Position numbers and translations under genes: made by a program. A stretch of DNA of 64,000 nt. It comes from Dyadobacter fermentans DSM 18053 (lineage in GTDB: Bacteria; Bacteroidota; Bacteroidia; Cytophagales; Spirosomataceae). Below the pieces are notes generated by a model. The model saw only the letters and a program-made list of their open reading frames with translations, searched no databases and was not told the origin of the DNA. The stretch is from positions 4,317,501 to 4,381,500 of the forward strand of contig NC_013037.1 in assembly GCF_000023125.1 (NCBI RefSeq). The letters are read 5' to 3'. Below, piece by piece: positions 27,155-38,085 of the stretch (position 1 is the stretch's first letter; every line of letters starts with the position of its first letter).

Positions 27155-28158
27155 GCAGAGGCAGTTAAGAGGTCGATGTTCTCCTGGGGCTTGATCTTGT
27201 AGAGCCCTTTTCTGAGTAACAGCGTTTTCCAGAAATATTTTAATAGAACGCGCGTCTTACGCACATATATATGTTGCGTGCGAAGTTCCGAGAATGGGTT
27301 TCCGTTTTTTCTCAAATTGAAAAGCATTTTCCAGCCATAAACCACCGGCACCATAAAAATGTAATGCAGGATCAATAAAAGGTATTGAAAAACACCATAT
27401 TGCTTCCGCACCCAGAGAAAATTCGAAACCTGCATTTGGGTACTGAAACGGTTGATCCACGAAATATGCGTCCGCCTGAAAGGGTTGTCGTTTTCAAGAT
27501 GGACGAATGTGCAATCCTGAAAATAACACAGCTTGCCCAGTTTTCCCAACCGGCCCGACCATTCGACGTCTTCGCCATACATGAAAAAGTCGTTGCTGAA
27601 CCCGCCCGTTTTCTCAAAACCCTCTCTCCGCACGAACATGAATGCGCCCACGAGCCAGTCGTGCTGGTCGGGATCTTTGTAAGCGGGGTCGGGATAAAGA
27701 TTATTGACAATCTTATCCACTAAGCCGCTGGGTGGTAGTATGAAAAAGGTCCTGCGGAACTCGTTAAAACTTCTGTAAAAGGGCATCGGGGTGCCGTCGG
27801 GATAATATTGCAATGCGCCGCAGGCCATGATATCCGGACGTTGGTTCATGCGCTCGAAGCACCGGCCGATCACATTGTCGGTCAGCAGCGTGTCGGCATT
27901 GAGCAGCAGCAGATATTTCCCGCGTGCGATTTCCATACCGCGGTTATTGGCAATACCGAAACCCGCATTGTATTCCATATCGAACCACCGCACATCGGGA
28001 TATGCCTCTCTCACCAACGCACCGCCGCCATTTTCTGGGTCATTGTCGACAACGATAACTTCGAAAGTAACCCCGGATGTAACCCGATAGATAGAATTTA
28101 AGCAATTAATGATGAGTTGAGGAGTCCTGTAATTTATAATAACAATGGATACATCCAT
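27151..28158 (-). CDS. Glycosyltransferase family 2 protein, rhamnosyltransferase-like
   Basis: A 335-residue inverting GT-A glycosyltransferase. It starts VSIVIINYRTPQLIINCLNSI and carries the nucleotide-binding VVDNDPENGG, NAGFGIANNRG and the metal-binding LLLNADTLL region (DxD-like), then GAFMFVRREGFEKTGGF with the catalytic-loop FFMYGEDVEWSGRL. This set matches the rhamnosyltransferase-like GT2 subgroup. A hydrophobic stretch near residues 255-275 may associate with the membrane. It is the first gene of the GT2-GT4-GH operon, which is preceded by the thiolase terminator. Confidence 0.9.
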   Translation of the reverse strand: MDVSIVIINYRTPQLIINCLNSIYRVTSGVTFEVIVVDNDPENGGGALVREAYPDVRWFDMEYNAGFGIANNRGMEIARGKYLLLLNADTLLTDNVIGRCFERMNQRPDIMACGALQYYPDGTPMPFYRSFNEFRRTFFILPPSGLVDKIVNNLYPDPAYKDPDQHDWLVGAFMFVRREGFEKTGGFSNDFFMYGEDVEWSGRLGKLGKLCYFQDCTFVHLENDNPFRRTHISWINRFSTQMQVSNFLWVRKQYGVFQYLLLILHYIFMVPVVYGWKMLFNLRKNGNPFSELRTQHIYVRKTRVLLKYFWKTLLLRKGLYKIKPQENIDLLTASA

Positions 28159-28197
28159 GAAAGCGAGCGTGCATGATGAATGGGCAAAAATAAAGAA

Positions 28198-28231
28198 TCT
28201 CCCCGGAAGATGGGTAACACTTCCGGGGAGA
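28198..28231 (-). terminator. Terminator after the thiolase gene
   Basis: CTCCCCGGAAG (28199-28209) pairs with CTTCCGGGGAG (28220-28230) around a 10-base loop. On the minus strand the stem is followed by the T-rich ATTCTTTATTTTTG. Confidence 0.75.
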
Positions 28232-28264
28232 CGTTCAAATTCGCGCTGAATGTTAGTCAGCGCC

Positions 28265-29443
28265 CTAGTTTAACCTTTCATAGATACCCGCAACGCCCTG
28301 GCCGCCGCCGACGCAGGCCGTTACCATGCCGTATTTCTGGTCGCGGCGCTTCATTTCATTGAAAAGCTGCACCGAAAGCCGTGCTCCCGTAGAACCCAAT
28401 GCATGGCCCAATGCAATTGCGCCGCCGTTCGGGTTCACGATCTCGGGGTCGATGCCCAGCTCCTGGATCACCGCGAGCGACTGTGCGGCAAATGCCTCGT
28501 TTAATTCAACTTGCTGTATATCTTTCAATTGCAAACCCGCCTGTTTCAATGCAAGCGGCACGGCAGCTACCGGACCGATGCCCATCACGCGCGGGTCCAC
28601 GCCCGCCGTCGCGTACGACATCATGCGCGCGATCGGTTTCAGGCCCAGCTCATTCACCAGCCTTTCCGACATCACCAGCACGAATGCGGCGCCGTCCGAC
28701 GTCTGGGAAGAGTTACCGGCCGTTACCGAACCGCCCGCTGCAAAAACGGGTTTCAATTTGTTCAATGCTTCGAGCGTAGTGTCCGCACGCGGGCCTTCGT
28801 CCTGGCTGATCACCGTCTCCTTCGTTTTCTTTTTGCCCGAAGCCTGGTCGAAATACGTTTCCTTTACCGTTACCGGCACGATGCCTTCCGCAAACCAGCC
28901 TTCTTTTTGCGCGCGCAGCGCTTTTTGGTGTGATTGAAATGAAAAATTATCCTGTGCCTCGCGGCTGATCTTGAAATCCTGCGCTACCTGCTCGGCGGTG
29001 AGGCCCATGCTGAGGTAGTAATCGGGATTGGTATGGGCTATTTCGTAGTTCAATGCGGTTTTCCAGCCCATTGTCGGCACGAGCGACATGGATTCGGTGC
29101 CGCCGGCGATGATGCATTCGGCCATTCCGGCGTGGATTTTCGCCGATGCCATCGCGATCGCCTCCACGCCCGAGCCGCAATAGCGGTTGATCGTGATACC
29201 GGATACATTTTTCGGCAATGAAAGCAATGCTACGTAACGGCCCATTTGCATGCCCTGCTCGGCTTCGGGCACAGCATTGCCCACGATCACATCATCCACG
29301 CGGGTAGGATCGAGCTGCGGGGTTTTTTCCAGCAAATGTTTGATCACCGCCGCACCGAGGTCGTCGGGACGAGTAAACCGGAAACCGCCTCTCGGCGCCT
29401 TGCCTACCGCGGTACGATAGCCCGCAACAATGTATGCGTTCAT
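28265..29443 (-). CDS. fadA: Acetyl-CoA C-acyltransferase (3-ketoacyl-CoA thiolase)
   Basis: A 392-residue thiolase that cleaves 3-ketoacyl-CoA in the last step of beta-oxidation. The nucleophilic cysteine lies in NRYCGSGVEAIAMA (about C89), the second catalytic group in NPNGGAIALGHALGSTGAR (histidine), and the last in TACVGGGQG (cysteine). Length and motif spacing are normal. A palindromic operator 47 bases upstream of the start matches two sites before the acyl-CoA dehydrogenase gene, linking the two in one regulon. The 3-hydroxyacyl-CoA dehydrogenase/enoyl-CoA hydratase often found beside it is absent here. Biosynthetic acetyl-CoA acetyltransferase is a possible alternative role. Confidence 0.92.
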   Translation of the reverse strand: MNAYIVAGYRTAVGKAPRGGFRFTRPDDLGAAVIKHLLEKTPQLDPTRVDDVIVGNAVPEAEQGMQMGRYVALLSLPKNVSGITINRYCGSGVEAIAMASAKIHAGMAECIIAGGTESMSLVPTMGWKTALNYEIAHTNPDYYLSMGLTAEQVAQDFKISREAQDNFSFQSHQKALRAQKEGWFAEGIVPVTVKETYFDQASGKKKTKETVISQDEGPRADTTLEALNKLKPVFAAGGSVTAGNSSQTSDGAAFVLVMSERLVNELGLKPIARMMSYATAGVDPRVMGIGPVAAVPLALKQAGLQLKDIQQVELNEAFAAQSLAVIQELGIDPEIVNPNGGAIALGHALGSTGARLSVQLFNEMKRRDQKYGMVTACVGGGQGVAGIYERLN

Positions 29444-29489
29444 ATTGGATCTGTTTTGAAATCAATTTTAAAGCATGCATTTGCATTTA

Positions 29490-29503
29490 GTATGCCTGCA
29501 TAC
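29490..29503. promoter_or_regulatory. Palindromic operator upstream of thiolase
   Basis: GTATGCCTGCATAC has perfect half-sites with a 2-base centre and is followed by CATT, as at 23013 and 23064. It lies 47 bases from the thiolase start codon, in the promoter region. Confidence 0.6.
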
Positions 29504-29536
29504 CATTTGTAAAAATAGGTATTAATCCTAAAACAA

Positions 29537-29568
29537 CAAACCGCCGGAGTTTGTTTTCCGGCGGTTTG
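29537..29568 (-). terminator. Terminator after pspC
   Basis: A perfect 12-base stem, CAAACCGCCGGA (29537-29548) and TCCGGCGGTTTG (29557-29568), with an 8-base loop. The minus strand downstream is moderately T-rich (TTGTTTTAGG). Confidence 0.75.
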
Positions 29569-29604
29569 CAACTACCAAGTCTGTACTGATGGAAGTTTAA
29601 AATT

Positions 29605-29838
29605 TTAAGAAGGAATGTGCCCTTCTTCCAGCGCTTTGGGTCGTTTTGCTGAATCGGGCATGACGATCCAAAGGATGATGTAAAACAATATGACGGGGAA
29701 GGTGACCGGAATGAATACAGCGAGCACGAACAATACACGGATAATGGTGACGTCGATTTCGAAGTAATCGGCTAATCCTGAGGCTACTCCGCCGATCATT
29801 TTGTTGCTGGTGTTACGGAATAATCTATTATGGTTCAT
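29605..29838 (-). CDS. pspC: PspC domain membrane protein
   Basis: A 77-residue protein that is almost entirely a PspC domain: NKMIGGVASGLADYFEIDVTIIR followed by one long hydrophobic segment (about 37-60). The N-terminus faces the cytoplasm in characterised members. The full PspC of proteobacteria senses membrane stress together with PspB, but short stand-alone versions like this are common in Bacteroidetes and their role is not established. No pspA or pspB lies nearby. It is transcribed divergently from secA. Confidence 0.88.
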   Translation of the reverse strand: MNHNRLFRNTSNKMIGGVASGLADYFEIDVTIIRVLFVLAVFIPVTFPVILFYIILWIVMPDSAKRPKALEEGHIPS

Positions 29839-29990
29839 GGCTATGGCTGTTTATTTCGTTTTGATGTTTCAAAGGTACTATGCATTACATAGTAGTGGTC
29901 ATAAATGTGTACAGGCGGTGCAGGGGCGGTAGCACGGGTCGTTTTTAATGATAATAAAACATTAGATATGCATTAGGATTATGCGGGAAG

Positions 29991-30023
29991 TTGCGTAATA
30001 CTATTGGCAATGAATTACCTTTG
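29991..30023 (+). promoter_or_regulatory. Candidate secA promoter
   Basis: A -33-like TTG at 29991-29993 and TACCTTTG at 30016-30023, a full match to the Bacteroidetes -7 consensus TAnnTTTG, with a 22-base spacer (slightly long). The predicted leader to the secA start is about 90 bases. Confidence 0.4.
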
Positions 30024-30121
30024 GGATTATAAATGCGGGTTTTGCTGACAATCTGACACGCGATTTGTGGCAGGCTCAATATTTTATAAGGAAAAACCGG
30101 TTAAAAAACATACAACACATC

Positions 30122-33466
<3,345 letters not shown>

Positions 33467-33474
33467 GCATTTTG

Positions 33475-33612
33475 GGTCAAGGGTGATCAGTGATGGTCGG
33501 AGCTGTCAAGTATAGGCAGATGTTGCGGTCCGCCGCGCGGTCATGTCTTGTAAAAAGGCAAAGATAAGTTCTCTTCCTGACTACACTTGACCATAACTGA
33601 CAACACCTGACC
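33475..33612. repeat. Imperfect long-range inverted repeat downstream of secA
   Basis: The 24-base segment at 33475-33498 and the reverse complement of 33589-33612 agree at 19 of 24 positions. Both are built from TCAG/GGTCA-like short units, with about 90 bases between the arms. No gene is present in this 270-base gap. The structure resembles a decayed version of the tandem-unit hairpins elsewhere in the window, but its units differ. Confidence 0.45.
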
Positions 33613-33630
33613 AAAGTCATAAGAGGCGTT

Positions 33631-33669
33631 ACGAAAAAGCCCCCGCGTCAATCGCCGGGGCTTTTTCGT
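33631..33669 (+). terminator. Terminator in the secA-psd gap
   Basis: The arm ACGAAAAAGCCCC pairs with GGGGCTTTTTCGT, with extra CGCG/CGCC pairing near the loop. The symmetrical A and T runs would work in either direction; here it ends the secA transcript. Confidence 0.8.
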
Positions 33670-33736
33670 TGCCGGAAAATCAGGATTTATGCGATATTTG
33701 CATTTCAGAGACTATCATTAACAAAAATAAACCTTC

Positions 33737-34396
33737 ATGAAACTGCACAGAGAGGGATATACTATCATGGCTATTACGGCCATCATACTGATCATCATTA
33801 ATTTAGGGATCAACTATCTCCTTCCCGACGGCTACTGGATTCCGCGGTTGGTGCTCATCGGCAGCATTATCGTGTTTTTCCTCGTTGTGCAGTTTTTCCG
33901 CGTACCCACGCGCGTAGTCCACAAAAGCGACCGCGAAATTGTGGCGCCCTGCGATGGCAAGGTGGTCGTGATCGAGGAAGTGGTTGAAACTGAGTATTTC
34001 AAAGGTCCGCGCCGCCAGATCAGCATCTTTATGTCGCCCCTGAATGTGCATGTGAACTGGAACCCGATTAGCGGGGTAATCCAGTATTTCAAATACCACC
34101 CGGGCCTTTACCTCGTGGCCTGGCACCCGAAATCAAGTACGGACAACGAACGCACAACGGTGGTGATCCGTACCATCGAGGGCGTGGAGGTGCTGTTCCG
34201 GCAGATCGCCGGTGCGGCAGCGCGTCGTATACGCTGGTATGTGAAGGAAGGCGATAAAGTGGAGCAAAGCACCGAAATGGGCTTTATCAAATTCGGGTCC
34301 AGAGTCGATATTTTCGTACCCCTGGACGCCGAAATCAAGGTTAATCTGCAAGACAAGACGGTGGGAAGCGTCACCGTGCTGGCGCAATTAAAATAA
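33737..34396 (+). CDS. psd: Phosphatidylserine decarboxylase family protein
   Basis: A 219-residue decarboxylase that makes phosphatidylethanolamine from phosphatidylserine. Two hydrophobic N-terminal segments (about 10-30 and 37-55) anchor it in the membrane. The conserved PCDGKVVVIEEV, SIFMSPLNVHVNWNPISG and the self-cleavage site FGSR (G187-S188, the serine becoming the pyruvoyl group) are present. The short length and GSR site match the type II/archaeal-like form rather than E. coli Psd (GST). The 3' end overlaps the convergent rhomboid gene by 9 bases. Confidence 0.9.
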   Translation: MKLHREGYTIMAITAIILIIINLGINYLLPDGYWIPRLVLIGSIIVFFLVVQFFRVPTRVVHKSDREIVAPCDGKVVVIEEVVETEYFKGPRRQISIFMSPLNVHVNWNPISGVIQYFKYHPGLYLVAWHPKSSTDNERTTVVIRTIEGVEVLFRQIAGAAARRIRWYVKEGDKVEQSTEMGFIKFGSRVDIFVPLDAEIKVNLQDKTVGSVTVLAQLK

Positions 34397-35008
34397 CCGC
34401 CAACTCAGTATTTGCTGAAAAAAGTTAGGTACCGAGCCCGGATACACCACGGCCATAAAAACCATCCCGAAAATAGCCCCGTACATGTGCGCGCTATGGT
34501 TGACATAGCTCGTACCGCGCCTCGCCTCGTAAAATGAATAGCCGAGGAACAGCAAGCCGAATATGAAACCGGGCATACAAATGAAGAAATAAAGGCAGAT
34601 CTGCATCAGCGGCGCAAAAAGGATCGCCGCGAAAAGCACCGCCGAAACGCCCCCCGAAGCCCCCAGCGAATTGTAACGCGAGTTTTTCCGGTGTTTCAGA
34701 AACGTCGGAATGTCCGACACGACAATGCCCACCAGGTATAAGAACAGGTAATAAAATGTACCGCTCGAACCGAACAGCATCGCGAAGAGACGCTCGATGC
34801 TTTCGCCCACAAACCACAAGCTCAGCATATTAAATATGAGGTGACCGAAATCGGCATGCACGAAGCCTGACGTGATAAAGCGGTAATATTCATTGCGTTG
34901 CGTCACGCGGTAAGGGTTCAGGATGAGCTTATCCATCAAACTGTAATTATTGAAGGCATAATAGCTGATCCCGGAAGTAATGATCACTAAAATGAGGGTA
35001 ATCGACAT
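34388..35008 (-). CDS. Rhomboid family intramembrane serine protease
   Basis: A 206-residue membrane protein with about six hydrophobic segments and the rhomboid catalytic pair: serine in SLGASGGVSAVLFA (GASG, helix 4) and histidine in NHSAHMYGAIFGM (helix 6). The FVHADFGHLIFNML segment in helix 2 carries the conserved HxxxN-type oxyanion residues. It cleaves membrane proteins within or near their transmembrane helices; the substrate is unknown. The 3' end overlaps psd by 9 bases on the opposite strand. The polyprenyl synthase gene ends 26 bases upstream, so the two are probably one transcript. Confidence 0.92.
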   Translation of the reverse strand: MSITLILVIITSGISYYAFNNYSLMDKLILNPYRVTQRNEYYRFITSGFVHADFGHLIFNMLSLWFVGESIERLFAMLFGSSGTFYYLFLYLVGIVVSDIPTFLKHRKNSRYNSLGASGGVSAVLFAAILFAPLMQICLYFFICMPGFIFGLLFLGYSFYEARRGTSYVNHSAHMYGAIFGMVFMAVVYPGSVPNFFQQILSWRLF

Positions 35009-35034
35009 AAAGCAGGTTATTGATTGAACAAATT

Positions 35035-36009
35035 TTACTTTTCCCGCGCCACAAGCTGATCCACAAACTGCAAAAGCACGTCCTTCTGAACACTATCTGA
35101 ACGCAGTTGCTGTAAGCTAGCTATTCCCCGCGAAAAATATTCATTTATTTTATGTTCGGTAAATGCCCTGATACCGAGCGCGTCGTAAATGCCGGTCACG
35201 GCTGCTACCTTTTCCGCATTATCGAACGTATCCAGACTTATCCAGCGGTCCAACTCGGTTTTCAGGTCGCCATTGGCCTTCGATAGCGCTTCAATGAGCA
35301 GGAACGTCTTCTTATTGGCAATAATATCGCCGCCCACCTGCTTTCCAAACTTGGCAGGATCGCCGTACACGTCCAGCAGGTCGTCTTTGAGCTGGAACCC
35401 AATGCCCATGTTTTCGCCCGCAGAATAAAGCAGCTGGACCGTTTCGTCGTCCGCCCCGGCGATGATCCCGCCCAGTTCCAGCGCGAATCCGAGCAGGACA
35501 GAGGTTTTCAAACGGATCATACCAATATATTCCGCTTCGGTCACGTCCCAGCGCTTTTCGAAGTTCATATCGAGCTGCTGGCCTTCACATACCTCGGCAG
35601 CGGTCCGGTTGAAGCGTGCTAAAACAGACCGTAATTGCTCCTTCGGTATGTCCAGCAGCAGGTCATAAGCGCGGATCAGCATCACATCGCCGGAAAGAAT
35701 GGCCGTGTTCGCATCCCACTTCTCATGTACGGTAGGCATGCCCCGGCGCAGCGGAGCGCGGTCCATGATGTCGTCATGCATGAGCGTGAAGTTGTGAAAC
35801 ACCTCCACGGCCATCGCCGGTTTTATGGCTTTATCAATATCTGTATCAAAAATAGATGCGGCAAGCAAAGTCAGCAGCGGCCGGAAACGCTTTCCGCCGA
35901 GCGACATAATGTAGCTGATCGGCTCGTAAAGCTCCACCGGGGCGTCGCCGTAAGAATGCCGGTCGAATTCAGTTTGCAGTTTTTCAAGTAATGATGCGGG
36001 TTGGATCAT
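35035..36009 (-). CDS. Polyprenyl diphosphate synthase, short-chain type
   Basis: A 324-residue trans-isoprenyl diphosphate synthase that condenses IPP onto allylic diphosphates. The first aspartate-rich motif is DDIMD (about 78-82) followed by RAPLRRG, and the second is DDLLD in GFQLKDDLLDVYGD. KRFRPLLTLLAA holds the IPP-binding residues. A phenylalanine five residues before the first motif suggests a product of about C15-C20, but chain length cannot be fixed by eye. Its substrates come from the pathway ending in IspH (14215-15438). It is probably co-transcribed with the rhomboid gene downstream. Confidence 0.9.
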   Translation of the reverse strand: MIQPASLLEKLQTEFDRHSYGDAPVELYEPISYIMSLGGKRFRPLLTLLAASIFDTDIDKAIKPAMAVEVFHNFTLMHDDIMDRAPLRRGMPTVHEKWDANTAILSGDVMLIRAYDLLLDIPKEQLRSVLARFNRTAAEVCEGQQLDMNFEKRWDVTEAEYIGMIRLKTSVLLGFALELGGIIAGADDETVQLLYSAGENMGIGFQLKDDLLDVYGDPAKFGKQVGGDIIANKKTFLLIEALSKANGDLKTELDRWISLDTFDNAEKVAAVTGIYDALGIRAFTEHKINEYFSRGIASLQQLRSDSVQKDVLLQFVDQLVAREK

Positions 36010-36160
36010 GCGAAGCGTGATGTTGGCAGGCCCATGGCTGGCCCTACGGGTTATGTGAACCGCAAAGATAAAGCCTAAAAATTGGCATTTACACTTACAA
36101 AAGCAGTATTTGCCCGGCCATTATCAATAACTTTACCCCATTCAACCAATCCAGCTTTCA

Positions 36161-36991
36161 ATGCCTCATTACCAGTATTTCAACGGCGAAATCGTTCCGC
36201 TCGACCAGCCGGTGTTTCAGACGAACGACCTCGGGATACTCCGCGGCTACGGATTATTTGATTATTTCAGAACCTACAATGGCGTTCCATTCCGCTGGGA
36301 CGATTACTGGCAGCGTTTTGAAAATTCGGCGCGGTTGCTGAAACTGCCTCTGCCCGTAACGCAGCAGGAAACAGAGAAAATCCTCGCGGATCTGTATGCC
36401 ATGTCGGGCGAAACGGAAGTGGCATTCCGCTTCGTGCTCACAGGCGGTTATGCGCCCGACAGCGTGCATATGGTGCAGCCCAACTTCCTGATCCGCACCG
36501 AAGCATTACCGCAGGATAATCCGGCCGGACGTTTGAAAGGCATTAAAGTGCTGCCCTACGAATATGTTCGCGATTTGCCGGAGATTAAAACCACCAATTA
36601 TGTGCATATGGTGCTCATGGCCGACGAACTGAAACGCCAGAATGCCGCCGATTTGCTTTTTCATAAAGATGGCGAAGTGAGCGAGCTCACGCGGAGCAAT
36701 ATCTTCATTTTCCACGGCGACAAGCTGATCACTTCGGACCGGAATATCCTCAACGGCATCACGCGCCGCGTCGTGATCGAGCTTGCCAAAGCGGACTTTG
36801 AGGTGGAAGTACGCCCGGTAACTTACAAGGAAGTGATCACTGCCGACGAAGTTTTTACCACCAGTACTACCAAATGGGTCATGCCAGTGGTCCAAATCGG
36901 TGATCTGCCGGTTGGAAACGGGCAGGCAGGAACCCGTACATTGCATTTGCAGCGCCAGTTTGAAGAGCTCGTAGCACACTGGGGTAAATAG
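36161..36991 (+). CDS. Class IV PLP-dependent aminotransferase
   Basis: A 276-residue fold-type IV aminotransferase, the family of branched-chain and D-amino-acid aminotransferases and aminodeoxychorismate lyase. The PLP lysine is probably in PEIKTTNYVHMVLMADEL (about K142), with the family signature ELTRSNIFIFHGDKLITSD and a TSTTKWVMPVVQIGD phosphate-binding loop. The protein is shorter than typical IlvE (about 300-360) and nearer to aminodeoxychorismate lyase or D-amino-acid aminotransferase, so substrate assignment is open. It is a single gene, transcribed divergently from the polyprenyl synthase. Confidence 0.85.
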   Translation: MPHYQYFNGEIVPLDQPVFQTNDLGILRGYGLFDYFRTYNGVPFRWDDYWQRFENSARLLKLPLPVTQQETEKILADLYAMSGETEVAFRFVLTGGYAPDSVHMVQPNFLIRTEALPQDNPAGRLKGIKVLPYEYVRDLPEIKTTNYVHMVLMADELKRQNAADLLFHKDGEVSELTRSNIFIFHGDKLITSDRNILNGITRRVVIELAKADFEVEVRPVTYKEVITADEVFTTSTTKWVMPVVQIGDLPVGNGQAGTRTLHLQRQFEELVAHWGK

Positions 36992-37030
36992 TATCGCCGA
37001 TAACAGCATTGAAATACCAATACTTAACAA

Positions 37031-37062
37031 AAAAGTGGCGATCCTTCCGGAAAGCCACTTTT
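37031..37062. terminator. Shared terminator between convergent genes
   Basis: AAAAGTGGC (37031-37039) pairs with GCCACTTTT (37054-37062). On the minus strand it is followed by TTTTTTG, so it mainly ends the lipoprotein gene at 37089, and probably also the aminotransferase on the plus strand. Confidence 0.75.
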
Positions 37063-37088
37063 CACAACACACGGTAATAAGCACTTAT

Positions 37089-37946
37089 TTAGTTAGGCGC
37101 ATTCGGTGATTCCTTGTTGACGATCGGCCAGATGCCCGGCTTGGGTACGCTCACGCCCTTAGTGGCGCCGCGCGTCGTTCCGTCCAGCCCGAAGTAGTAA
37201 AGCGGCCAGCCTTTATAGGTCAGTTGTTTTTTACCAAATACATCTATCGTCCCGAACAATGTCTTGTCCACGCCGGTCGGCAGCGATTTCAGCTCGGCGG
37301 TGTAGATCGGCCACACATTGTCGTTCGAAAAGTCGGGCTTTGTAAAGTTGTTTTTGTTGTTTTTATCATTCACGAAAGCATATAGCGTCCGCCCCATGCC
37401 GTCGGTGAAGAACTGCGTATCGCCGGTTCCCTCCGTGTAGTCCGATTTGTAGGATTTGCCGTCGTTCCCAACGAGCTGGCCGCTGGCGATCATGATGGAA
37501 TAGTCGGTTTTGGCTGCGAACCATACTGTGCCTACATTCTCTCCATTCGCATCTCCGGCGGCTACATCATCTTTGTAGCGATAAAGCGGCCAGCCTTTGT
37601 AAGTTGTTTGCTGGGTGCCGTTGGTTGTAATCGTGCCAAAGTCGGCCTTATCCAGTCCTGTATCGAACTTAATTGCAGCCAAATCGCCTGCCGAGTAAAT
37701 GGGCCAGTTTACCAGGCACTGACCGGTGCAAGTCGAGACGCCGGAAGCATCTTTCGAGAAAAAGTAAAGGGTCATTCCGTTTTTGTCCGTGAGCACCTTA
37801 CCGCCCACCTTCGCATTGTCTTTCAATTGAACATCGTTGGTTGGTGTGGGCGTCGGATCGCTGTCGTCATCGTCGGAGCACGACAGGCTGACGGCCATAA
37901 GCAGCCCCAGTGCCACCAGCATTCTGGAAGTTGAAAAGATCTTCAT
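37089..37946 (-). CDS. Lipoprotein with secreted repeats (PF03640 type)
   Basis: A 285-residue lipoprotein with a signal peptide ending MAVSLSC, followed by an acidic and TP-rich linker. The body has repeats of the secreted-repeat family (PF03640): LTDKNGMTLYFFSKDASG with a CTGQCLVNWP pair of cysteines, YKGWPLYRYKDD, DGMGRTLYAFVNDKNN, and YKGWPLYYFGLD. There are thus two tandem modules, each of two repeats; only the first keeps the CxxxC pair. The function of this family is not established. It is a single gene flanked by terminators on both sides. Confidence 0.8.
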   Translation of the reverse strand: MKIFSTSRMLVALGLLMAVSLSCSDDDDSDPTPTPTNDVQLKDNAKVGGKVLTDKNGMTLYFFSKDASGVSTCTGQCLVNWPIYSAGDLAAIKFDTGLDKADFGTITTNGTQQTTYKGWPLYRYKDDVAAGDANGENVGTVWFAAKTDYSIMIASGQLVGNDGKSYKSDYTEGTGDTQFFTDGMGRTLYAFVNDKNNKNNFTKPDFSNDNVWPIYTAELKSLPTGVDKTLFGTIDVFGKKQLTYKGWPLYYFGLDGTTRGATKGVSVPKPGIWPIVNKESPNAPN

Positions 37947-38035
37947 CGGATTTAATTATGATTTGTTAGAGATGAATTGGATACGTCGCGATTACGACCA
38001 AATCTTTCCGATGGTTGCGTGTATAGGTCAAAACA

Positions 38036-38063
38036 AAAAGCATAGCCGCTGGGCTATGCTTTT
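38036..38063 (-). terminator. Terminator after thiL
   Basis: A perfect 12-base stem, AAAAGCATAGCC (38036-38047) and GGCTATGCTTTT (38052-38063), with a GCTG loop. On the minus strand it is followed by TGTTTTG. Confidence 0.85.
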
Positions 38064-38085
38064 AATGTCCGGTCCGGCGGGAAAT

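Noticed and set aside
30065..30121. N-terminal extension of SecA from an upstream in-frame TTG
   Set aside because: The ATG at 30122 gives the conserved MFKIFSKLFG-type start; the extension has no family similarity.
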